Shown: piece by piece, positions 8,259-17,454 of the stretch | Position numbering within the stretch: the stretch's first letter is position 1 | How the letters are laid out: the number at the start of each line of letters is the position of its first letter | DNA from: Candidatus Aalborgicola danicus | Lineage (GTDB): Bacteria > Pseudomonadota > Gammaproteobacteria > Burkholderiales > Burkholderiaceae_C | DNA length: 64,000 nt | Direction: 5' to 3' | Assembly (NCBI GenBank): GCA_016703945.1 | Contig: JADJBC010000044.1 | Location: 310,001 to 374,000, forward strand | Position numbers and translations under genes: made by a program | Notes under the pieces: generated by a model | The model's input: only the letters and a program-made list of their open reading frames with translations | The model's database searches: none | What the model was told of the DNA's origin: nothing

Positions 8259-9377
8259 ATGAACCGTTTTTTCAACACCCTGCGCGCGGCGCGCAAGGAT
8301 TTCTTCAAACTGCGCAAGCACCGAGAGGCGCCGTCTTGGGCGATGTGGTTAATCACCGTCTGGGTCGCTCTGTTGTGGGGCGTCGGCCTGCTGGTCGCAG
8401 CCACACTCTTGGCCGGACGAGGGGGTTCGTTCACCCTGGGTTGGGACCATGCACTCCCGTTTCTGGCCACAAGCCTGGTTATTGGTGCTGTGTTTCACAT
8501 CGTCTATACCCTGATAGAGCGCTTGGCGCCCCAAAGCTTTATCGATTGGACCAATGGCGAGCCTGGAGTGCTGGTCAGTCTGTTTTTTGCCTTCAGCGCC
8601 ATGGCCTGCGTGGCGACGGGGCTGGGTCTGGCTTATCTGCTGCTGGGCAGTTTGCCGGGCATGGGCCGCGTGGACTGGACGCCGCAACGCGGTTGGTTGT
8701 CCATCGCCATGGGCTGCCTATTCTTCAGCGTCATCTGGGGCCTGGCAGCGTGGCAGGAATGGCACGAAGAGCAACTTAAACGGCAGGCAGGGGAGGCCGA
8801 ACTCAAGCTGCTCCAAGCCCAAATCGAGCCACACTACCTCTTCAATACCCTGGCCAATGTGCGCAGCCTGATCGACTTTGCCCCACGGGAGGCAGGTGAG
8901 ATGCTGGACGCCTTCACCGAGCACCTGCGCGCCAGCCTGAGCAGCATGCGCGCCGAACTGGTGCCGTTGGACAAAGAGCTGGAGCTGGTGGGACACTACC
9001 TGCGCTTGATGCAGTTGCGCATGGGTGAACGACTAACTTTTGGTATAGACGCCGACAACGACGCCCGCGCCGTGATGCTGCCGCCCTTGCTGCTGCAGCC
9101 TTTGGTCGAGAACGCGATCCGCCACGGCGTGGAATCCCAGGTCGAGTCGGGCCATGTGCAAGTGCTGGCCCGGGTTCTGGCCGGCCAGTTGCACTTGTGC
9201 GTGCAAGATGACGGCGTGGGCCTGAACGCCCCCAAAATCCGCAGGGGGAACGGCATGGCCACAGAGAACATTCGCCAACGCCTGCAAAGCCGCTATGCGA
9301 GCCGTGCCAAGCTCCAACTCGAACCCGCATCGCCCAAGGGCACGCGGGCCACTATCGAACTACCCTTGATGCCATGA
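8259..9377 (+). CDS. LytS-type sensor histidine kinase
   Basis: The 372-aa protein has an N-terminal region with four hydrophobic segments (about residues 27-165). A short linker leads to the His_kinase domain with QAQIEPHYLFNTLANVRSLI, where the His before YLFN is the predicted phosphorylation site. A C-terminal ATPase domain follows (ENAIRHGVE N-box, DDGVGL G1, GNGMATENIRQRL). It senses an unknown membrane signal. The ATG at 8259 begins the conserved basic N-terminus MNRFFNTLRAARKDFFKL. It overlaps the LytTR regulator gene by 4 nt and forms a two-component pair with it. Confidence 0.88.
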   Translation: MNRFFNTLRAARKDFFKLRKHREAPSWAMWLITVWVALLWGVGLLVAATLLAGRGGSFTLGWDHALPFLATSLVIGAVFHIVYTLIERLAPQSFIDWTNGEPGVLVSLFFAFSAMACVATGLGLAYLLLGSLPGMGRVDWTPQRGWLSIAMGCLFFSVIWGLAAWQEWHEEQLKRQAGEAELKLLQAQIEPHYLFNTLANVRSLIDFAPREAGEMLDAFTEHLRASLSSMRAELVPLDKELELVGHYLRLMQLRMGERLTFGIDADNDARAVMLPPLLLQPLVENAIRHGVESQVESGHVQVLARVLAGQLHLCVQDDGVGLNAPKIRRGNGMATENIRQRLQSRYASRAKLQLEPASPKGTRATIELPLMP

Positions 9378-10120
9378 CCTTGCGCGCCCTGATCGCCGAC
9401 GACGAACCGAACCTGGTGCGTCACTTGCAAGCCTTGCTGGCCCAAGCCTGGCCTGAGCTGAGCTTGCTGCCTCCAGCCCGAAACGGGCTGGAGGCAGCCG
9501 AGCGTATCGCTGCCGAGCAGCCCGACTTTGCCTTCCTGGACATCCAGATGCCAGGCTTGACGGGGTTGGAAGTTGCACAAGGCATCGAGGGATCGACGCG
9601 GGTGGTGTTCGTGACCGCCTACGATGAATACGCCCTGAACGCCTTCGAGGCCGCGGCAGTGGACTACCTTCTTAAGCCACTACAGTTCGAACGCCTGCAA
9701 AAGACAGTCGAGCGCCTGAAGGCGCAGGCCGGGACCAATGCCGACTCCATGCCACAGGCCGTGGCCGCGCTGGCCCCGGCGCGCCCGGCGCAGCCCTTGC
9801 GATTCATCCGCGCCAGCAGTGGTGACTTGACGCACCAGGTTGACGTGCAGCAGGTCGTCTACTTTCACGCCGATGAAAAGTACACCGTGGTGCAGTTGGT
9901 GGGCGGAGGAGAGCACCTGATCCGCACGCCGATTGCCGAACTGTTGGCCCAGCTTGACCCCGACCAGTTCTGGCAGGTGCACCGAGCCACCATCGTGAAC
10001 CTGGCACAGCTAGCCGGCACACGCCGAGACGACGCCTCTCGCCTGTTCGTGCGCTTCCAAGGCCTGACGCGCGAGCTACCCGTCAGCCGTGCCTACGTCG
10101 CGCGGTTCAAGGCGATGTGA
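9374..10120 (+). CDS. LytTR-family response regulator
   Basis: The 248-aa protein has an N-terminal receiver domain (IADDEP acidic residues, phospho-acceptor Asp in FLDIQMPGLTG, Lys in DYLLKPLQ). A linker of about 25 residues leads to a LytTR DNA-binding domain (HADEKYTVVQLVGGGEHLIRTP, FWQVHRATIVNLAQL). It is a cytoplasmic transcription factor, presumably activated by the kinase encoded just upstream, since the ATGA overlap couples their translation. The resemblance to AlgR/LytR regulators is general; target genes are not visible here. Confidence 0.9.
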   Translation: MTLRALIADDEPNLVRHLQALLAQAWPELSLLPPARNGLEAAERIAAEQPDFAFLDIQMPGLTGLEVAQGIEGSTRVVFVTAYDEYALNAFEAAAVDYLLKPLQFERLQKTVERLKAQAGTNADSMPQAVAALAPARPAQPLRFIRASSGDLTHQVDVQQVVYFHADEKYTVVQLVGGGEHLIRTPIAELLAQLDPDQFWQVHRATIVNLAQLAGTRRDDASRLFVRFQGLTRELPVSRAYVARFKAM

Positions 10121-10173
10121 TCCAGTGGCCCGCGCCAAAAACACTGGGGAACTGCCACCGCACGAACCTGCAT

Positions 10174-10698
10174 TCAGTTACCAGCGCCGACCTTTGTCTT
10201 GTTGACCATTCTCCGCAAGAAAAACCATAAGCCGAGATTGAAGGCGGGAACAATGGTCCCGATCAGCAGGAGTGGCAATAAGGCTGATCTGGCTCGCGCA
10301 GGGTTGAAACCCTCCAAGGAAGCCTGGTGTTTGTCGGGGCTGACATACACCGTAAACCCCGACGCGCTTGCATAATTTGATGCCAAAAACTGCCTGGCCG
10401 CATCCGGCGAATCAACAAATCCGGTCAATTTACAAGCCGTGATGGGTGGGTCGGCATCGCTTAGTTTTACGGTGATGCAGGGAACATATTCACTCCACGA
10501 GGCGCTTTTGTTCGAGCGATGCTTGACTTTGACGTCCTCGCCGATTTTGATGGCGGTATTCGACGGCGCGTAAAACTCCAACTGAACTTCCGCACGGTAT
10601 TTCGGGTAAAAAACAAAGCCTAACCCCGCCATCACCGCTAGCGTGGCAAAAACCATGGCAAAAGAAAAGATTCTCGTTTCAAAAAAATGCTTAGGCAT
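10174..10698 (-). CDS. Membrane protein, DUF3592-like
   Basis: The 174-aa protein has a hydrophobic segment near each end (about 9-30 and 145-165). Between them is an extracytoplasmic domain with a conserved Cys pair and the segment GFTVYVSPDKHQASLEGF, which resembles the DUF3592 C-terminal strand. The role is unknown. The start MPKHFFETR (10698) is preferred to a Met 10 codons upstream that adds an uncharacteristic tail. The upstream region runs into the T-free tract at 10837, so its promoter cannot be assessed. Confidence 0.68.
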   Translation of the reverse strand: MPKHFFETRIFSFAMVFATLAVMAGLGFVFYPKYRAEVQLEFYAPSNTAIKIGEDVKVKHRSNKSASWSEYVPCITVKLSDADPPITACKLTGFVDSPDAARQFLASNYASASGFTVYVSPDKHQASLEGFNPARARSALLPLLLIGTIVPAFNLGLWFFLRRMVNKTKVGAGN

Positions 10699-10836
10699 AT
10701 CAACACCGGGCGAGAGCAATTGCGCCAAAAAAGTGGTCTGGTTGTGCCCAAGGGCAACAACAGAATTTTAAATCGCCGGAAACCAAAAAGCTCTTGGAAC
10801 CCGCGCCCCGCTTCAGTTCGGGCTGTTTTGACACCT

Positions 10837-11941
10837 CCCCGCCAGAGGGGCGGGGGGCGAACCCGAACCAGCCCCCCCCGCCCCGCCCCACGGGCGGCGC
10901 AAGGGGGCCCCCCCGCCCCCGGGCGGGGGCCCCCCCGCGCGAGGGGGCGCCAGGCGGCGCACAAAGGGCGGGGGCCGGCCCGCACGCACCCAAGCAAGCC
11001 CCCCCCAACGCGAACCACCCCCCCACCCCGGCCGCGGGCGGAGACGCCACCGCGGAAAGGGCAAGGCGCGGGAGGCCAGGCCGCCCCACCAAAAAAAGGG
11101 GGGGGCCCGCCCGCGCGCGCAGCAAACAAACACCGCCGCCAGGGGCGGCCCGCCCCCGGCCGGCGCGCGCCCAGCCAGCGGGACAGACAGGGGGCGGGCC
11201 CGCCGGCCCAAAAAGGGGGCGGAGGGGGCGGCGACAAGCGCACGGCGGAGGGGGGAAGCAGGGCAGCGCGGCGGGGCCCAGGCCAAGCGGAGGGCGCGGG
11301 GGGGGGGGGGCGGGCACGCGGGGCGGCACCCAGCGCGAACAAAGGGCACGGAAGGGCGGGGGAAGGGGCCCGCGCCCGCCGGGCCGGCCGCACGGGGCGG
11401 GCAAAGGGCGAGGGGGGAAGGGGCGCGGGGGGGGGGGGGGGGGGGGGGAGGGGGGGGGGGACCAACGAAGGGAAGGGGGAAAGGAAGGGGCAAGGACCAC
11501 CGAAAGGGGGCCCCACCAAAACGGGGCCGCAAGGAAGGAGCGGAGCAAGGAGGGGAAGGGGCCCCACAGGAAAAGGAAAGGGCCAGGAAAGGGAACAGGG
11601 GGGGCCGGGCAAAAAAGGGGGGAGGGGAAGGGAAGGGAGGAGGGCCCAGGGGGGGAGGGAGGGCAGAGGGGGGGGGACAGGCCAGGCGGGCGGCGGCCGG
11701 GGGAGCAGGCCGCGCAAGGCGGCGGGGGCCCGCAAACCGGAAAGGGGAGCCCACAGAAGGGCCAACCGGCAGGGGAGGGAGGACCGGGCAACCAAGAAGG
11801 GGGGGGGCACACAAAAAGCGGGGGGCCACGAGGCCCGGGCAGGAACCCGGCAGGGAGGAACGGACGGCAGGAAAAAAGGCGCGGGAAAAAGGACGGGGAG
11901 GGAGGAAGCGCAGAAAGGGGAAGAAAAAAAAAAAAAGAAAG
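10837..11941. other. T-free low-complexity G/C/A tract, probable sequence artefact
   Basis: No T occurs on the + strand from 10837 to 11941 (1105 nt), while G is in large excess with many runs of 8 or more. Every stop codon and every reverse-complemented stop contains a T on the + strand, so all six frames are open by composition alone. The long reading frames here (for example 10687-12216 plus and 10700-11998 minus) are therefore not evidence of genes. T-to-G misreading in a poorly covered region would explain the composition. No gene can be supported inside it. Confidence 0.85.
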
Positions 11942-11982
11942 TGAAGCGGAATTTGCCGGACTCTGGTATTTTGTATGTGAAA

Positions 11983-12027
11983 TCGGGCTCCAGCCCACGT
12001 GGAATAAGCGTAAACAGCTATCAATTC
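11983..12027 (-). repeat. Dispersed CCACGTGG-core intergenic repeat, copy A
   Basis: This minus-strand copy contains AATTGATAGCTG, ACGCTTATTCCACGTGGG and CTGGAGCC in the order seen in copies at 14466, 25737, 29052, 47718 and 59206. It lies between the T-free tract and the end of the sensor kinase gene at 12055. Confidence 0.8.
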
Positions 12028-12054
12028 AGGAGCAAATGGTGTGCCGACGAAAAG

Positions 12055-13761
12055 TCAAGTTATTGGCGTGTCCGCCCCGGTGTTTCCACCCTGCCTCGCA
12101 GACAGGGGTGCCTGCAATGGAAGGGTCAGCGTGAATACGGTCCCGCAAGCGGGCTCGCTCGCCACGCCGATGGTTCCACCCAGGGTGACGGTTACGGCGT
12201 TGTAGACGATGTGTAACCCCAGACCCGAGCCCCCTTGTCCCATCTTTGTGGTGAAGAACGGGTCAAAGATCCGGGGCATAATTTTTTCTGGAATACCCCG
12301 CCCATCGTCGGCGAAGCGCAGAGTCAGAAAGCCGGGCGCTCCCGGCTCGATCTGGATCAGGATGCGGCCGTGATCGCGCCCCTCAAATCCGTGAATCAGC
12401 GCGTTGTTGACCAAATTGGTGAGAATTTGCGCCAGTGCGCCGGGGAAGCTGTCCATCGTCAGGTCCTCGGCCACGACCGTCTCAACCTGGTAGGGCATCT
12501 TTTTCAATGTGGGCTGCAGCATCAGCAAAATGCCATTTAACTGCTCCTTCACCGAGAACGTCCGACGATTGTCCGTCGCCTGGTCCAGCGAAAGCTGTTT
12601 GAAGCTTCTGACCAGCTCGGCACTGCGGTTCAGGCTGCGGTTGGCAATGTCCGAGGCGGTCTCCATGGTGGCGAGAAAGCTTTCAAAGGTTTTGCGTTGC
12701 AAGCCTTTGGCCGCCATCTCGCTACGCAAGGAACCCAGTGCATCACACACGGTCGACATCGCCATCAACCCGTTGCCAATGGGCGTATTGAGTTCGTGTG
12801 CGATACCGGCCACCAGGGAACCGAGTGCCGCCAGCTTTTCGCTGCGCACCAGTTCGTCCTTGGCGATTTTGAGCTGTTCGAACGATGTATTGAGTTCATT
12901 GTGCATGGTCTGAATGTCATTGGACCTTTGCAGGAGCAACAGCGAGCTCTCCTGAATCTTCTCGATCATGGTGTTGAACGCCACAAGGGAGAGTCCGATT
13001 TCATCCATCCGGTCAACTGGAACGCGGCGGGAAAAGTCCTGGCTGCTGGCGATCTCGGTCATCATCATCTGCATGCGGGTGATCGGTGTGGTGACGCTGG
13101 TTGTGATGCGCCATGCAATGGTGCCCCCCATACCAAGTGCCAGGCACACCAGGACGCCCACTGCAATCAACACTTTCTCTTGCAAGGCCAGCACATCACG
13201 GCTGGCCTGCTCACTGATTTTGGCTTGCAGATCAATCAGTGCCGTGACATGTGCCCGCAACTGAATCTCGGCCGGTCTGACCCGGTTGCTGAGCGTCAGC
13301 ACGGCGGCCACATTGTCGGCAGCCAGCGCCTGGCCCAGAGACTCTTCAGTTTCCGAAAAGACCCTCTGCTTGGCAGCAAAGATATCTGCCAACACGGTGC
13401 GCTCAGGCCCGAGTGAACTTTCGTCGGCCAACATCGCATTGAGTTTGCGCTCCGTTCTCAAAAACGATTCCTTCGCCACCATTGCCGCGTTGAATTCAAG
13501 CTGCAGCTGCTTATGGTCCATTTCGGTGAAGAGCGCAGCGGAACGGCTGCGAATCGCCACCTCATTGATGCTGTCCATCAAATCGTTGGCCAAGGCGGTT
13601 TTGATGTTATTGACCTGAACGATGCGTTGCACACGTTCGCCCTGAAGTTTCAGGGCGTAGGAACTGGTAATGGCCACCGCCAGCAACAGCGTGAGAACGC
13701 TGATGAACCCCAGTGACAGCCGACGGGCCAACGACATGGACTCAAAAAATGAATCAAACAT
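12055..13761 (-). CDS. Orphan sensor histidine kinase with periplasmic four-helix domain and HAMP
   Basis: The 568-aa protein has an N-terminal membrane segment (about 15-37) and a helical periplasmic sensor domain of about 150 aa resembling MCP four-helix bundles. A second membrane segment (about 195-215), HAMP, coiled coil, HisKA (SLVAGIAHELNTPIGN, His site) and HATPase_c (NLVNNALIHGF, DDGRGIPEKI, GSGLGLHIVYN) follow. It has no receiver domain and no regulator gene next to it, so its partner is unknown. The stop lies just inside the flanking dispersed repeat area and the T-free tract. Confidence 0.88.
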   Translation of the reverse strand: MFDSFFESMSLARRLSLGFISVLTLLLAVAITSSYALKLQGERVQRIVQVNNIKTALANDLMDSINEVAIRSRSAALFTEMDHKQLQLEFNAAMVAKESFLRTERKLNAMLADESSLGPERTVLADIFAAKQRVFSETEESLGQALAADNVAAVLTLSNRVRPAEIQLRAHVTALIDLQAKISEQASRDVLALQEKVLIAVGVLVCLALGMGGTIAWRITTSVTTPITRMQMMMTEIASSQDFSRRVPVDRMDEIGLSLVAFNTMIEKIQESSLLLLQRSNDIQTMHNELNTSFEQLKIAKDELVRSEKLAALGSLVAGIAHELNTPIGNGLMAMSTVCDALGSLRSEMAAKGLQRKTFESFLATMETASDIANRSLNRSAELVRSFKQLSLDQATDNRRTFSVKEQLNGILLMLQPTLKKMPYQVETVVAEDLTMDSFPGALAQILTNLVNNALIHGFEGRDHGRILIQIEPGAPGFLTLRFADDGRGIPEKIMPRIFDPFFTTKMGQGGSGLGLHIVYNAVTVTLGGTIGVASEPACGTVFTLTLPLQAPLSARQGGNTGADTPIT

Positions 13762-13819
13762 TGCTGAGCCCCTGATAGTTGGCGCTGACCTGTGTTCAGT
13801 GACGCCGGTCCTGCCTTAG

Positions 13820-14170
13820 CTACGGACCTTTGCGGTTAATCCCACTAGGGTGATCCCGGTGGGACAAGGGGTAGGCATCTGCCACATAACCGGGGCCTTT
13901 CATCACCATCACGATGGCGCAGCCTATCCCCACTGTGAGCACCATTGTCCAATGGAAGATCACTGCCCCCAAGGCAACATACCCGGCGGTGAGCAGCCAG
14001 CGTGCATGTTCTGCACTGGATTGGGGGTCCAGCGTCCAATCGCACACAAGCCACAGCAGCGCCGGCAGCAGGGTACCGACCAGGGTGATGATAGGCAACT
14101 TGCGCCAAATACGCCATTCCAAGCCGCTTGCGTAGCGCCGGGTTCCTTCCAATCGATTGAGCCATTTCAT
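13820..14170 (-). CDS. Small membrane protein of unknown function
   Basis: The 116-aa protein has a basic N-terminus (MKWLNRLEGTRRYASG) and two or three hydrophobic segments (about 27-45, 60-78, 72-92), ending in a polar tail with AYPLSHRDHPSG. I do not recognise a family with certainty; it resembles small conserved inner-membrane proteins of betaproteobacteria. It stands alone between the sensor kinase gene and the region upstream of ccoG. Confidence 0.6.
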   Translation of the reverse strand: MKWLNRLEGTRRYASGLEWRIWRKLPIITLVGTLLPALLWLVCDWTLDPQSSAEHARWLLTAGYVALGAVIFHWTMVLTVGIGCAIVMVMKGPGYVADAYPLSHRDHPSGINRKGP

Positions 14171-14632
14171 AGTTTTTGCAGCTTAGCACTTTGCCAAATG
14201 CACCGTGTATCCCGGCTCATTCGGACATCTGGCTTCCGACATGAAAGGCGAACTGCGCCAATGCATTCTGCGTGTAGCTGCGCTTATCAGATGACCTTGT
14301 ACCGGTTCGACATTCACTACAAGCCCTGCGCTCGGTCGGTGCGCCCCAACGCGGAGCTTGCCCCCAATTCAACAAGGCCCTTGGGTTTCGAAATCCCATA
14401 CCGGAACCGCAAGGGACGCTGGCTCACCAAAAACGGCAAAAGGCTGATGCGGTGTTAGTGTCAAATGCTATTTTGTTTATAGCTATAAGCCGATATTCCA
14501 CGTGGGCTAGTGGCACATTTTATGTGTTGAATTCAACGCCCCGGTGTTGTGTGGGGTCTCTGGCTGGTGCGCAGCAAAAGCTTGGTTTTGGCGATAAGAT
14601 TCATTTTTTGTATTTGTTTTACAGAGCCTGCC
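14171..14632. other. Intergenic region with one dispersed repeat and no firm gene
   Basis: This stretch lies between the small membrane protein and ccoG. It holds the repeat copy at 14466-14512. A 55-codon plus-strand frame (14291-14458, MTLYRFDIHYKP...) ends in Lys/Arg-rich sequence, but has no ribosome binding site and no recognisable family. Nothing else is evident. Confidence 0.5.
14466..14512 (+). repeat. Dispersed CCACGTGG-core intergenic repeat, copy B
   Basis: This plus-strand copy has a short TATAGCTATA palindrome followed by ATATTCCACGTGGGCTAG, which matches the core of the other copies. It lies about 120 nt upstream of ccoG. Confidence 0.75.
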
Positions 14633-16072
14633 TTGACCAAAGTCATTCCCATCAAGCCCATTGCGTCTGACGCCGACGATCTCGGTTTTCTCTCGGCCTA
14701 TGAAAAACAGGAGCGGATTTACCCCCGCTCGGTGCGCGGCTTGTTTTCCAACTGGCGTTGGGTCATGGTGTGGGTGACCCAGGTGGTCTTCTATGGTCTG
14801 CCGTGGTTGCCATGGAATGGCCGACAGGCCGTGTTGTTTGACCTGTCCGAGCGGCGCTTTTTTGTCTTCAACCTGGTGCTGCACCCGCAGGACCTGATCT
14901 ACCTGGCCGCGCTACTGGTGATTGCCGCGCTGGCCTTGTTTTTCTTCACAGCGGTGGCGGGTCGTTTGTGGTGTGGTTACGCGTGCCCCCAAACGGTCTA
15001 CACCGAGATGTTTCTGTGGATCGAGAAACACACCGAGGGCGATCGCTCGGCCCGCATGCGGCTCGACAGCGCGCCGTGGAGTGTGGAGAAGTTTGGGCGC
15101 AAAGGCGCCAAGCAACTGGCCTGGGTGTCGCTGGCGCTGGTGACCGGTTTCAGCTTTGTCGGCTACTTCACACCCATCCAAAGCCTGGCCGGTCAAGTCA
15201 TGGAACTGGCTTTTTCGCCGTGGGAATGGTTCTGGGTCTTGTTCTACGCTTTTGCAACCTATGGCAACGCGGGGTATATGCGTGAACAGGTCTGCAAATA
15301 CATGTGTCCCTATGCCCGTATCCAGAGCGCCCTGATCGACATGGATTCGCTGGTGATTGCCTATGACACCGGCCGCGGCGAGGCGCGTGGTTCGCGCCCA
15401 CGCAGCGCAGACCCCAAGGCGCTGGGCCTGGGCGATTGTGTGGATTGCACCTTGTGTGTGCAGGTGTGCCCCACCGGTATCGATATTCGCAACGGCCTGC
15501 AAAACGAATGCATCGCCTGTGCGGCGTGTATTGATGTGTGTGATGACGTCATGGGCAAGATGGGTTACGACAAGGGCTTGATTCGCTACTCGTCGGGCAG
15601 CGGCATTGAACAGGGTCTGAACAACCGCCAAATGGTGGCGCGTGTGTGGCGGCCCCGGGTGTTGATCTATGGCGCGCTACTGCTGGTCACCAGTGCGGTG
15701 TTTGTTACCAGCCTGTCGATGCGGCGGGGGTTTTCGGTCGATGTCATCAAGGACCGGGGCACCCAGGCGCGGGTGGTGGAGCAAGGCAACATTGAGAACG
15801 TCTACCGCCTGCAGATTATGAACGGGACGGAAAACACGCAGGACTATGCCCTTAGCGTCTCCGGCCTGCCGGGTCTGGCCATTGCCACGCCCACGCGCTT
15901 GAGCGTGGCGGCGACCGGCATTGGTGTATTACCGGTGCGGCTGACACTTCCAGCCGACGTGTCTGCCGATTTGCAAGGTCGCTCCACCCCCATCGTTTTT
16001 GAGGTCAAGGCGCTGAGCGACAGCAACGAACGTGTGGCACGCGAAAAATCGACCTTTTTTGTGCCGCGCTAA
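14633..16072 (+). CDS. ccoG: Cytochrome c oxidase accessory protein CcoG (RdxA/FixG-like)
   Basis: The 479-aa membrane iron-sulfur protein has several membrane segments in the N-terminal 250 aa, a CGYACPQTVYTEMFLWIE motif, and two 4Fe-4S motifs (CVDCTLCVQVCP and CIACAACIDVCDD). A membrane helix and the C-terminal Ig-like FixG domain follow. In the family it acts in copper reduction/insertion for cbb3 oxidase assembly. The start is taken as TTG at 14633 because TKVIPIKP matches usual N-termini; the longer ATG start adds unlikely sequence. No ccoNOPQ genes lie next to it in this window. Confidence 0.88.
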   Translation: MTKVIPIKPIASDADDLGFLSAYEKQERIYPRSVRGLFSNWRWVMVWVTQVVFYGLPWLPWNGRQAVLFDLSERRFFVFNLVLHPQDLIYLAALLVIAALALFFFTAVAGRLWCGYACPQTVYTEMFLWIEKHTEGDRSARMRLDSAPWSVEKFGRKGAKQLAWVSLALVTGFSFVGYFTPIQSLAGQVMELAFSPWEWFWVLFYAFATYGNAGYMREQVCKYMCPYARIQSALIDMDSLVIAYDTGRGEARGSRPRSADPKALGLGDCVDCTLCVQVCPTGIDIRNGLQNECIACAACIDVCDDVMGKMGYDKGLIRYSSGSGIEQGLNNRQMVARVWRPRVLIYGALLLVTSAVFVTSLSMRRGFSVDVIKDRGTQARVVEQGNIENVYRLQIMNGTENTQDYALSVSGLPGLAIATPTRLSVAATGIGVLPVRLTLPADVSADLQGRSTPIVFEVKALSDSNERVAREKSTFFVPR

Positions 16073-16144
16073 GCCCTGTTGGGGTGAGGGCGTGCTGTCA
16101 CGTGTGTTCTGACAGGTGACAGCCGCCACGCAGACAATTGACCC

Positions 16145-17446
16145 ATGGACTTTGCACATTCCCCCCGGGCACAAGACCTGCGCCAGCGTCTTGAAGCCTT
16201 TCTGCAGCGCTATGTTTTGCCGTACAACGCGGCCTGGCACGCATCCGTGCAAGCGGGTGTTTACCCGCCGCCGTTTCTGGAAGACCTGAAGGCCCTGGCC
16301 CGTGAGGAAGGCTTGTGGAATCTGTTCCTGCCCATGCTGCGCGCGGACGAACCGGGAACCCCTCTCTCCAACCTGGACTACGCTCCGCTGGCCGAGGCCA
16401 TGGGCCGCCTGCACTGGGCGCCCGAGGTCTTTAACTGCAGCGCCCCCGACACCGGCAACATGGAGCTGCTGCACCGCTTTGCCAACGCGCAACAGCGCAC
16501 GCAGTGGCTGGAGCCGCTACTGAACGGTGACATCCGTTCGGCCTTCGCCATGTCCGAGCCCGATGTGGCCTCCAGCGACCCAACCAATTTGCAGACCACG
16601 GTGCGCCGTGACGGTGAGCAACTGGTGCTCAACGGCCGCAAGTGGTTCATCACCGGCGTGGCGCATCCCCAGTGCAAGCTGCTGATCGTGATGTGCCGCA
16701 ACGCGGCGGACGCGGACGATACAGCGGATGCCAGTGCCCACCACCAGCACAGCATGGTGCTGGTCCCCCTGGACACGCCCGGCGTGCAGGTGGTGCGCAA
16801 TATCGCCGTGGTGCACCACCAGTCGCCCGAAGGCCATTGCGAAATTGTGTTACGCGATGTGCGCGTCAGCGCCGACCATTTGCTGGGTGCGTGGGGCGAA
16901 GGTTTTGCCATGGCGCAGGCGCGCCTGGGGCCGGGCCGCGTGCACCACTGCATGCGCGCCATCGGCCAGTGCGAGCTGGCCCTGGAACTGGCCACCGAAC
17001 GCACGCTGGAGCGCCAGGCCTTTGGCAAATATCTGTCGGACTTTTCCAATGTGCAGGACTGGATTGCCGAGTCGCGCATGGAGATCGACCAGGCCCGCTT
17101 GCTGGTGCTGCAGGTCGCGTGGATGCTGGATCAGCCGGCCGGCGTGGTCGCGCCTGGAGCCTTGCGCTCCCAGGTCGCCGCCATCAAGGTGGTGGCCGCG
17201 CGCCTCCAGTCGCGCGTGGTGGACCGCGCCATGCAGGTCTTTGGGGCCATGGGTCTGTCGCCCGACACACCACTGGCCTTCTTCTGGACCTGGGGCCGGG
17301 CGCTGCACCTGATGGATGGGCCGGACGAGGTGCACCTGCGCACCGTGGCCCGGCATGAGCTGGCGCAGGGGCGGGCGAGGGCGGGCTCGACTGCGGCCTA
17401 TTTCACAACGCCGGAGCAGATGTTGGCCTTGCCCCGCATCCGTTAG
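16145..17446 (+). CDS. Acyl-CoA dehydrogenase family protein
   Basis: The 433-aa protein has the full acyl-CoA dehydrogenase layout: a helical N-domain, a middle beta domain with FAMSEPDVASSD and GRKWFITG, and a C-terminal helical domain with RQAFGKYLSDFSNVQDWIAE and QVFGAMGLSPDTPLAFFWTWGR. It resembles the ACAD10/11 or CaiA branch. It should use FAD to oxidise an acyl-CoA, feeding electrons to ETF. The ATG follows CAATTGACCC with no strong ribosome site. It converges on the DUF2059 gene with only 8 nt between stops. Confidence 0.9.
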   Translation: MDFAHSPRAQDLRQRLEAFLQRYVLPYNAAWHASVQAGVYPPPFLEDLKALAREEGLWNLFLPMLRADEPGTPLSNLDYAPLAEAMGRLHWAPEVFNCSAPDTGNMELLHRFANAQQRTQWLEPLLNGDIRSAFAMSEPDVASSDPTNLQTTVRRDGEQLVLNGRKWFITGVAHPQCKLLIVMCRNAADADDTADASAHHQHSMVLVPLDTPGVQVVRNIAVVHHQSPEGHCEIVLRDVRVSADHLLGAWGEGFAMAQARLGPGRVHHCMRAIGQCELALELATERTLERQAFGKYLSDFSNVQDWIAESRMEIDQARLLVLQVAWMLDQPAGVVAPGALRSQVAAIKVVAARLQSRVVDRAMQVFGAMGLSPDTPLAFFWTWGRALHLMDGPDEVHLRTVARHELAQGRARAGSTAAYFTTPEQMLALPRIR

Positions 17447-17454
17447 CCCAAGGC

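Noticed and set aside
10687..12216. Long overlapping frames (up to 509 codons) on both strands
   Set aside because: The underlying stretch has no T on the + strand, so stops cannot occur in any frame; the translations are Gly/Arg/Pro/Ala strings without domains.
14291..14458. 55-codon frame with a basic end as a small gene
   Set aside because: No ribosome site, no recognisable family; kept only as a remark in the intergenic entry.
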